From the NCBI GenBank assembly GCA_014281115.1, contig JACONQ010000002.1:310001-374000 (forward strand): a DNA stretch of 64,000 bases, in the 5' to 3' direction. Below, in pieces: positions 56,898 through 64,000 of this stretch. The position numbers were made by a program, and so were the translations under genes. Origin of the DNA: Laburnicola sp. R22_1 (taxonomy: Eukaryota; Ascomycota; Dothideomycetes; Pleosporales; Didymosphaeriaceae). Numbering within the stretch: position 1 is the stretch's first letter; each line of letters begins with the position of its first letter. The notes beneath the pieces are model-generated. The model saw only the letters and a program-made list of their open reading frames with translations. It had not been told where the DNA came from and made no database searches.

Positions 56898-59157
56898 GAT
56901 TCCTGTGAGATGCGCTGTAACAGCAGAGACGACAAGGCTCTACTCATATCCTTTCTGTACAGCCTCTGAGAAGGCGATCGCTAGATGTCGCATAAATGGG
57001 AAGGAGGGGTTGGGCTGACGTGACGCTGTCTGATAGGCTATAGCTTGGATGTTTGCGCCAGCGCGGGCTGTGCATGCTCGACACCCTCACGCATGTCATC
57101 CATGCACGCCATGTTCCCGGCTGGCCAGAAACAGAGGACGACTTTATCTTTACAGACCTCCGTCGTAGCCATGCTCTGTCAATACGTTTGGGTACGCGCT
57201 ATGCTCGTGTCCACTGTTGAAGCGGCAAACCCGTCAGCGCTTCGTATTATCGACTTGTGACGTAGATGCAGTTGCAGTTTCATCAGATAATGGGGTTTCG
57301 TCAACAATAAGTGATAACTTCCGGTGAGTAGACAGGGTTGGTTCCTGATGAAGTGGCCGCAAGACGACATCTGGAGATTGCGCACATGGAACAATGCCCC
57401 ACCTGCAGGCACCCTGGCACGTGATGGTCCGTGCATCCCCACGTAAAAACTACAGCCGTTGCAAGTCTACGCACTTCTCTCAGGACCTTCTGTTCACTTT
57501 TTATGTATTATTTTACTGTTTGTGGATCTATCTAACTAAATCACCTTAGGAAACGCAATGTCTGGCGTTTATATATCAGCATGACAATCTTTGAGGCTGA
57601 TAAAGCCTTATGCATGCGAGACTGCCTGAAACAAGGCTGAGGGAGGGAAAAAAAGAAAAGAAAAATCGGCCCGGCCATATACGGGTCTCTCACCAGCTGG
57701 TGATGCTACCCTTGTGTCTTTCTCGGGGGCACAGTGCATCACCCACCGGTGGATGACAGCGAGGCTCAGGCGGAATTTACATCAACCATCGAGTGGCCAG
57801 TACTGGGCTTATCACCTTAAATCCGCCGTCAACATAGAGAAAGACGACCAGCAAATGCATCATGCCAGTATACGTCTCGGTTTACGTCTCGGTTTACGCC
57901 CCATCAAGTCGTGATTGGCTTGCTACACGAGAAAAATGCAGCCAGTCAGAAGAGGAACATCACGATTTCTCGCCCTTGTGCGCCGATTCTTATCATTTAC
58001 GAAGTCCAAACCGTTCCCAGCACACCCCCTACACAGTATAAGCAGCAAATTAACCGCCTTGTGGAACCAATAAGAGATGTTCATCCGACCTTTCACCCCG
58101 GTATTGGCCCCTAATTGATCAAGTTGTAGAGTCCGATTGCTTCCCAATGCGGTTAATGTTAATGTGCTGTGATAGCTTATCACAGCTCCAAGCAGTGTGG
58201 TAACATCACATGGCACCTGAACGTGCCGCAGAGCCTCACAATTCTCTATCGATAGTTTACCCCCGCTTTTGGTTCAATCCTAAGTGGCTACCTGATAGCA
58301 GAGTATCATCGCGGCGTATCCTTCGTGGTTGATGTTGTGCTAGAGAGTTTTGACCGATTCGTTATAAGTAAGAACATTACTTTTCGATGGCCGATTTGCA
58401 CATGCTCACGAACAGTGTCCCCGAACGGTCGCCAAACTAGTCTTATTGCTTTACTTGATTCACAGCGTTCTTTAGCACACCCACTGCTTTCCCTCACAGC
58501 GTTATACCGTGTACCGAGAGTGCGCGAAGTCTTCTTGATCATTACTTTTCGATATAGTCAAAACGTTAGGGGACTGCAATGCGACCGCACTTATGATTGT
58601 TAACTGACCTTAAGAATAGCACCGTTCTATCTGGGAGAACACCACAGACAGCGCAAGTCTCATATCTGCGCGATTACGAGTCAACAGCTGTACAGCACCG
58701 CCGCTACGGGTGGAATGGAGGATTCAACTCGTTAAATCTTCAGTTGTGCTTGCGACTTCTTCGCCGCCAGGTGATCGCTACTTCTCAAGCTAGGAGCGGA
58801 CGATCGTCAATCTCCACTCAAATCGTAGCATCACCAAACTCAGTGTCCGGCTTAATTATGCGTTTCATGACGAAATGCCTATACTTTATCTACACGAGGC
58901 TACAGAGCGCCTTGTCGGAATTGCTTACGTTTTGTCGTACTGAAAGAAATTAACTTTCATGGCTGTTCGTGTCAGACTGGCGCAAATGCATGGTTAAGCG
59001 AACATCCTTCAGCTGAGGCACGATTAGTCGGCAGGCTTCGTCAAATGTGGACAGAAATTGCGCTCAGCCTTACGACACGGACGCAGTTTGTATAGGTGTC
59101 CTCGCCCACTCACACCAGGCACGTCTCGTTACTATTCTTCTCGCCGAATGGCCCATC
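56898..59157. other. Intergenic region between the STAND and HET genes
   Basis: About 2.2 kb with no supported gene. It holds a short tandem TACGTCTCGGTT (57872-57896) and a pair of identical 14-bp repeats CATTACTTTTCGAT (58375-58388, 58540-58553) enclosing 151 bp. It should contain both promoters. Confidence 0.5.
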
Positions 59158-61578
59158 ATGACGACTTTACAGCAGGAATTGCAAGTAGACGATGCACAAG
59201 CAGCACCTAGGTACTACTACTTGAAGGTACCTTTTGGTTTCCTTTCTAGCTTTCTCAAAAACGTACTTATTAGAGGTACTTTCTACTTGGTATCTCCGAG
59301 TTCTGGCGATACGAATACCGAGAGCCCGCAGACTGCTCTGAGCGTCTCGCCTGTCATTCACCATGAACGCGGTCCTTCAGTCGGTTCGACCGCTGCGCCT
59401 GATCTACGTTCATCTACAGCCGCGATATCTCCGCAGTCGAATACCATGTCCGACCTTGAAATTTCGTGGACAATCCCTCGACGAGCAGACCCAGCACCAG
59501 TAGCAAATCGGCAAACACTCATGCGATTTCCGGCAGGAGACGTTAAGAGGATAATTGGAACAAGAGAGAGATTGCTTGGGGCTGTGCAGAAACAGATACA
59601 CATGCCGATCACCGAGGACCAAGTGCGGTTACTTTTGATCAAACCCGGTACTGGTAATGAAGAGATCAACGTATCATTGATACCTCTCAAGGATTCTGAT
59701 TTCGGGAGCGAAAGATATCCCTACGAAGCACTCTCGTATCATTGGGGTGGGGGCTCAGAGGACTACACCGTCCTCATAGACAAGTGGACTTCAATACCGA
59801 TCAAAAAGATGAGTGATGCCGTAAACGTGGCTTTGGGCGTGAAAAAGGCCGAAGGCAATAGAGGTGAGGGTATCAATGCGAGGAGATTCCATGTCCGAAA
59901 GAACCTTTACGACGCTTTGAAGCATTTACGCCAGCCGACAGGACTGGTACCTCTTTGGGTGGATGCCGTATGTATTGACCAGAGCAACCAATTTGAGAAA
60001 ACCATACAAGTGAATAAGATGGGCCAGATATACCAAAAGGCGGCGAGAGTATGTGTTTGGCTGGGGTTGGGCGACTCAGAGTCGGATCGGGCGATGGATT
60101 TCATCCAGTTGGTCATCAACAAAGATCGTCTCCCTGATCTTCTGTCCAAGGAGGAGCATGTTCCTGGATGGATCAGTCTATACAGGCTACTAGAATGGAG
60201 TTGGTTTACCCGCCGGTGGATCATACAGGAGCTGGCCCTCTCGCGACAGGCAACGGTGCATTGCGGAAAAAAGCATGTCCATTGGAACGACTTTAGGGAT
60301 GCGATTGGTATTTTCTACCGATACTTCGACACGCTGAAGTGGAAAATGAGGCATTATGATATCGAAGGGAAACCAATTGGCGACCTGGAATCCTTGGGTG
60401 CTCAACTTCTGGTTGATCTCTCGAATAACGTGTTCCGGATCAATGATGACGGCACCTATCAGTCAACAAAGCCTCTCGAAACGTTAGTATCACAGCTGTC
60501 TCAATTTGATACAACCGATCCCCGTGATACGATACATGCTCTCCGAAACATCTCTCTCGAGGGCAACCTCCATAAAGCCCTTCACGAGACGAATGTACAA
60601 CCTGCAATCCCAAAGTCAGACTATGGACAAGACCTCTTTGAGGTTTATCATCGATTTGTCAAGTGGGCCATTCACGCTTCGAGCTCACTAGACATCATCT
60701 GCCGTCACTGGGCGCTACCGGAAAGAAAGGAGAAAGGACCAGCGACCCCATACCTGATCTCAAAACTTCCGACTTGGATTCAAACCGTGGATAAATCATC
60801 CTATGGTCGAGGGGCCGAAGTCTACCAAGGTCGAAGGGCAGGTGATAGCTTCGTTGGTCTTCCCGGGAAGAGTAACTACACCGCCTCGGGACGCACCTCA
60901 CCAGTGGTAGAGTTTGGGAATTACGAGACGATCAGAGATTGCCGAAGGTCTTATACGTCTCGATTGCCCGCTGTTGTCTCACAAGATATGTCTTTGTCTG
61001 TTACAGGTCTCCTCATCGGACGCGTCAGCTCGGAACCCATCGAAATCCCCGACGGAGTGATAACAGAAAGATGCCTCGAAACGCTAGGTTGGACAGAAGA
61101 TGCAGCGCCCGCCAAGCTGTGGCGCACTCTCGTAGCGGATCGCGGCCCCAAGGGAGACTTTGCGCCAACATACTACCACCGAGCATGCCTCCACTGCCTA
61201 TCTGATCTGACCGTCAATAGGCATCTAAACGCCAAGGAGTTGTTGTCAAAGGCTACCAGAAAACCTGTTCCGAACATTGCCAAAGATTATCTCGAGCGAG
61301 TTCTTGCAGTCACCTGGAATCGGTGTGTCCTTCAAGCGGTTTCACTACCAGAGAAAACAACGAAGAAAGGAGAGCTGGAAAAGCTCGTTGGTCTTTGCGC
61401 GCCCAAGACAAGACTCGGGGACGAGATTGTCATTCTGTATGGCTGCAGTGTGCCTGTGATTTTGCGGCCTGTCGATGACACTTCTTATGAGTTCATGGGA
61501 GAAGCGTTTATATATGGTAAGATGGATGGCGAGGCCATGGACGAGCAACATGAGGAGAAGATATTTAGGCTTATTTGA
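59158..61578 (+). CDS. HET-domain protein (heterokaryon incompatibility)
   Basis: A single long frame. The first in-frame ATG is at 59158 (806 residues); ATG 59446 (MSDLEISW) would give 710 residues and is also possible. The HET domain shows YEALSYHWGGG at about 189 and LWVDAVCIDQSNQFEKTIQVNKMGQIYQKAARVCVWLG from about 267, the two hallmark blocks. The C-terminal region has GDEIVILYGCSVPVILRP and FMGEAFIYGKMDGEA, usual in HET proteins. HET domains trigger cell death when unlike strains fuse and are often the effector arm of STAND receptors. The frame is open throughout. The N-terminal 100 residues are unusual and may hide an intron. Confidence 0.88.
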   Translation: MTTLQQELQVDDAQAAPRYYYLKVPFGFLSSFLKNVLIRGTFYLVSPSSGDTNTESPQTALSVSPVIHHERGPSVGSTAAPDLRSSTAAISPQSNTMSDLEISWTIPRRADPAPVANRQTLMRFPAGDVKRIIGTRERLLGAVQKQIHMPITEDQVRLLLIKPGTGNEEINVSLIPLKDSDFGSERYPYEALSYHWGGGSEDYTVLIDKWTSIPIKKMSDAVNVALGVKKAEGNRGEGINARRFHVRKNLYDALKHLRQPTGLVPLWVDAVCIDQSNQFEKTIQVNKMGQIYQKAARVCVWLGLGDSESDRAMDFIQLVINKDRLPDLLSKEEHVPGWISLYRLLEWSWFTRRWIIQELALSRQATVHCGKKHVHWNDFRDAIGIFYRYFDTLKWKMRHYDIEGKPIGDLESLGAQLLVDLSNNVFRINDDGTYQSTKPLETLVSQLSQFDTTDPRDTIHALRNISLEGNLHKALHETNVQPAIPKSDYGQDLFEVYHRFVKWAIHASSSLDIICRHWALPERKEKGPATPYLISKLPTWIQTVDKSSYGRGAEVYQGRRAGDSFVGLPGKSNYTASGRTSPVVEFGNYETIRDCRRSYTSRLPAVVSQDMSLSVTGLLIGRVSSEPIEIPDGVITERCLETLGWTEDAAPAKLWRTLVADRGPKGDFAPTYYHRACLHCLSDLTVNRHLNAKELLSKATRKPVPNIAKDYLERVLAVTWNRCVLQAVSLPEKTTKKGELEKLVGLCAPKTRLGDEIVILYGCSVPVILRPVDDTSYEFMGEAFIYGKMDGEAMDEQHEEKIFRLI

Positions 61579-61712
61579 CTGTCACCCTCGATCCCTACTA
61601 GGCTATCTGCTGTCTGTTTGAGAAAGCATGCAATCAAGTCACTGCGCCAGGGGGTGAAACAGGTTTTGACATGTGAAATCTTGAATACAGCGATAATAAT
61701 TATATAGGCAGT

Positions 61713-61830
61713 AATTGTTATTGCAACTAACACGATTTTATTAGTAGAAGGGGCTAAATTTTTTTTAAGCGATATGTAACTTATCAGAAGCTAAACTAAA
61801 GTTTAATATAACTATACTTATATTATATAT
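61713..61830. mobile_element. Element Y, copy 2 (RIP-like mutated)
   Basis: Aligns with 46061-46191 through ATTGTTATTGCAAC and GTAGAAGGGGCTAAA plus a T run. Nearly all differences are transitions towards A or T. No target duplication could be seen. Confidence 0.6.
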
Positions 61831-62263
61831 AACTCTATATTATACTTTACTAGTAAAGGAGCTATAGTAGTAATACTAAAAGCTAGTAGTATATACTAGT
61901 ATATCTCTAATAGCTATATTTACTTACTAGTATCTACAACTACTATTTAAATAATAACTTATTTAGTTTATTATAATATGTTTTAACTTTACTATACTTA
62001 TTAACAATTATATATAATATAGATAGCTCTAAAATTAATGCCCTATCTACGCCATCCTAACTGTTCACTAGCAACGCTTGCTAACAATAATTGCTACTAT
62101 GCACAGTAACGACAGCAGTTGTAGTTACCGACGAAGTGACGAAGAAAAGAACAGCATAAAGTATGTAGACGGGAATGATGGGCGGGAGTAAGAGTGTAAA
62201 CAAGCGACATAGAAGACCGAGAGAGAAAACCGCGCAGTAATTAAGCCGTGGTGTCACCCGTCA

Positions 62264-62330
62264 CGGGGCCGATTTTTTTAGGCGGTAGGTGAGTTAAAAT
62301 GAGACCAAATTATAGTTCAACGTGACTATT
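62264..62330. repeat. Element Y, copy 3 (partial)
   Basis: GGGGCCGA plus T run, then GGCGGTAGGTGAGTTAAAA and ATAGTTCAACGTGAC, matching the middle of Y copy 1. Divergent; ends unclear. Confidence 0.5.
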
Positions 62331-62490
62331 TTTCTATCTTTACAGTACCTTAGTAAATACTTACTTTGATCTCATGCGCAGTAAGTAGGACGCACTAAAC
62401 CTGTGAATTGATATGGAAGAGCGGCTTCCGTTGAAAGAAAATATGTATATGCATAAAGCAACAAATATATAAAATACTGCTAAAAGCAAA

Positions 62491-62682
62491 ACACACATAC
62501 TAGAAACTAACTAAAAATAAAAGAACATACAAGAAACCGCTCTTTTTAGTTAATAAGCAGGGGGCTCTGCTTTTTTTGTCATGTTATTTGAGATGAAAGC
62601 CTTTGTCGTTCTACCCCTAGGTAGATAATTTGACAACACACATACAAGAAACTAACCAAAAATAAAAAGAATATACAAGAAA
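62491..62682 (+). repeat. Element X, copy 3, between 46-bp direct repeats
   Basis: The X core (62539-62634) lies between two near-identical A-rich stretches (62491-62536 and 62636-62682), each with GAAACTAAC(T/C)AAAAATAAA. The arrangement looks like a tail-core-tail partial dimer with a 145-bp period. Confidence 0.7.
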
Positions 62683-62812
62683 AGGTAAACCCTCCCCACA
62701 GGGACTCAAAGAGCGAGCAACCGAAAGTAAACTCGCAAGAACACCCACCCAGAAACACCCCAAGAAAAGAACCCTCAGAAGCCATTACTAACCCCCCCCA
62801 CAAAAAAAAAAC

Positions 62813-63295
62813 TTAAAAGTACCGCTCAACAGGGACCCACCCATCCTCAACTACGCTTCCCCTCTCCCTAGTCGAACGACTCGCCTCGCGCCCAAGTCCA
62901 CATATCCTCTTCGACTCAAAATCACCCGCACTCGATATGCGCCCCGCCGAACCCTGCGACACAAACGACTCCACCGACGCCGTAGAGTCCGCAGTATTAG
63001 ACCGCGCTCTGCGCGTCGCCATGGGGAGACGCAAGCCGCTCGTCGACGCGCTCGGTGTGGACTCGAGCGAGGTGGACATGGAAGACGTCGATGCGAAGGA
63101 GGCGGAGAAGGCGCTGGTGGGATTTATGGAGTATACGGGGTTCGTGGCGTCGTTGATTTTACGAGTGTGGGTGTGCGTGCGCGTGCTGAAGAAGCGGTTT
63201 ACGAAGAATTGTTTTTGGGCGAGGCGGAGGTGGGCGAATGTGGGGTCGCAGATGGGCAGGATGTCGGAGGGGATGTCGGTGGCGTAGGCGCTCAT
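62813..63295 (-). CDS. Small hypothetical Ser-rich protein (160 aa)
   Basis: A 160-codon minus frame starting MSAYATDIPSDILPICDPTFAHLRLAQKQFF, with a Ser/Thr-rich middle and a charged end GWVPVERYF. Composition and third-base bias favour this strand over the antisense frame. No domain was recognised and no intron is needed. An ATG-proximal GC-rich leader is present. It could be a small conserved fungal protein; function unknown. Confidence 0.55.
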   Translation of the reverse strand: MSAYATDIPSDILPICDPTFAHLRLAQKQFFVNRFFSTRTHTHTRKINDATNPVYSINPTSAFSASFASTSSMSTSLESTPSASTSGLRLPMATRRARSNTADSTASVESFVSQGSAGRISSAGDFESKRICGLGREASRSTRERGSVVEDGWVPVERYF

Positions 63296-63788
63296 TGTTG
63301 TAGATAACGTGGTTGTTGGAGACTTTTTTTATGACAGATGTTTGGGACTGAGAAGGAGAGCCGAAAGGTTTAGGTATGGAATGAATACTAGCTCTAGACT
63401 GAGTGGGTAGGGAATGAATGACAGTCTGCTCTGCAGTGGTGGGGACTTGAACGAGATCTGTGAAGACTAGTTCTCATGCGCATTTGTATGTTATGTGGGT
63501 ACTACCAGCCCCCATGCTAGTAGTAGTAAGATGGTTTGGATCGAGGGCGTTTGCTTATCGGACGTTTGGCCTGTACGATGCTTTGGGTTGTGCACTACCT
63601 TGTCCCTAGGCGCTCGTGAGTCCGGCCTTCTAAGACACGCGGGGAAGGCAAGGCTGAACAGCTTTGATACTACCTTTCGAAGTTCGAGAGACGTGAGACA
63701 AGATGTGGGAAGATTTCCTGATAGTGCGACGTTCGCGGAGCAAAGGTAGCGCGCACAAACTCATACCTTTCCCATAGATCGCTGCTGA
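63296..63788. other. Intergenic region
   Basis: No convincing gene. An 84-codon plus frame (63495-63749) has no motif. Confidence 0.4.
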
Positions 63789-63986
63789 ATATCAATTTTA
63801 GAAAAGAAGTTACCCTCCGTAACACCCGAATGGGGTAAAAAGCTCCTCCGAATGATCCGCCTCGTAGAATCCCACACTCAAAACGATTGGTCTACCAAGA
63901 TGGAGGCTGAGCATAAGAGGGCTTTGAATAAGCACCGACGGACGCGCGAACAGAAGGAGGAACCAGTCCACTCCGACCCCAAATAA
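63789..63986 (+). CDS. Possible last exon of a gene near the right edge
   Basis: An open frame without its own early ATG reads EKKLPSVTPEWGKKLLRMIR.. to ..HSDPK and stops at 63984-63986. A splice-acceptor-like ATCAATTTTAG ends at 63801, so an exon from 63802 is plausible. The upstream exon was not found with a compatible phase. Charged, helical-looking sequence; family unknown. Confidence 0.3.
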   Translation: MSILEKKLPSVTPEWGKKLLRMIRLVESHTQNDWSTKMEAEHKRALNKHRRTREQKEEPVHSDPK

Positions 63987-64000
63987 AGGCGCTACGCCAG

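Larger units (their letters stand above)
61579..62812. other. Intergenic region with clustered small repeats
   Basis: An AT-rich, RIP-like patch (about 61680-62060), two Y-type copies and one X-type copy lie here. No gene. Confidence 0.6.

Noticed and set aside
59047..59157. Longer N-terminus for the HET protein
   Set aside because: The extension begins at GTG without an ATG, so the first ATG at 59158 was preferred.
62937..63287. 116-codon frame antisense to the small Ser-rich gene
   Set aside because: The minus-strand frame is longer and has more protein-like ends; the plus frame is its shadow.
1..64000. tRNA, rRNA genes and CRISPR arrays
   Set aside because: I found no B-box-like GGTTCGA arm with matching acceptor stems, no rRNA-like conserved blocks and no spaced short repeats; fungi do not carry CRISPR arrays.

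Overview
The window reads as a piece of a filamentous ascomycete genome, most likely a Dothideomycete of the Pleosporales kind. The reasons are short introns of about 45-90 bp with GT..AG ends, HET-domain and NACHT-ankyrin genes, and a sharp split into a very AT-rich, gene-free block (1 to about 37190) and a gene-bearing block of ordinary composition (about 37200 to 64000). The AT-rich block carries the signature of repeat-induced point mutation (RIP): differences between paired LTRs are nearly all CpA-to-TpA or TpG-to-TpA. The species assignment is an inference.

Left block: a stack of nested transposons, resolved by perfect target-site duplications. The host is a RIP-degraded Gypsy-type element (probable LTRs 312-458 and 35619-35765). 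Its leader was hit by a minus-strand Copia element (C', 869-17096, TSD ACTAG). C' was in turn hit by Copia A (1119-6649, TSD AGCTC) and Copia B (8919-14430, TSD ATTCT). A pogo/Fot1-like DNA transposon (22829-24677, TSD TA) sits in the Gypsy pol, and a second copy of the C family (27867-33024, TSD AAAAG) lies downstream. Copia B is the youngest: its LTRs are identical and its long ORFs survive. In all three Copia families gag and pol lie in one frame, separated by a single UGA followed by CUA, which suggests stop-codon readthrough. All three also have a primer-binding site that looks complementary to the 5' half of a lysine tRNA.

Right block, in order: an intact short-chain dehydrogenase (37510-38424, +); a decayed protein-kinase gene (minus); a decayed sugar-transporter gene (minus) broken by small retroposon-like insertions; a divergent pair of an alpha/beta hydrolase (43131-44196, minus) and a quercetinase-like bicupin protein (44597-45702, +), which together could open and hydrolyse flavonols; a hypothetical gene (minus, 46340-47134); a 729-residue disordered protein (minus); a coiled-coil/RS-rich gene with an in-frame TAG (+); a complete four-exon NACHT-ankyrin STAND receptor (54105-56897, minus); a HET-domain gene (59158-61578, +) facing it head to head; a small serine-rich protein (minus); and a possible last exon at the right edge.

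Two families of small (about 130-190 bp) dispersed repeats, several with 13-14 bp target duplications, are scattered through the gene block. The most notable points are the shared UGA-CUA recoding site, the tRNA-Lys half-primer, the small retroposons, the divergent flavonol-type gene pair and the STAND/HET pair.
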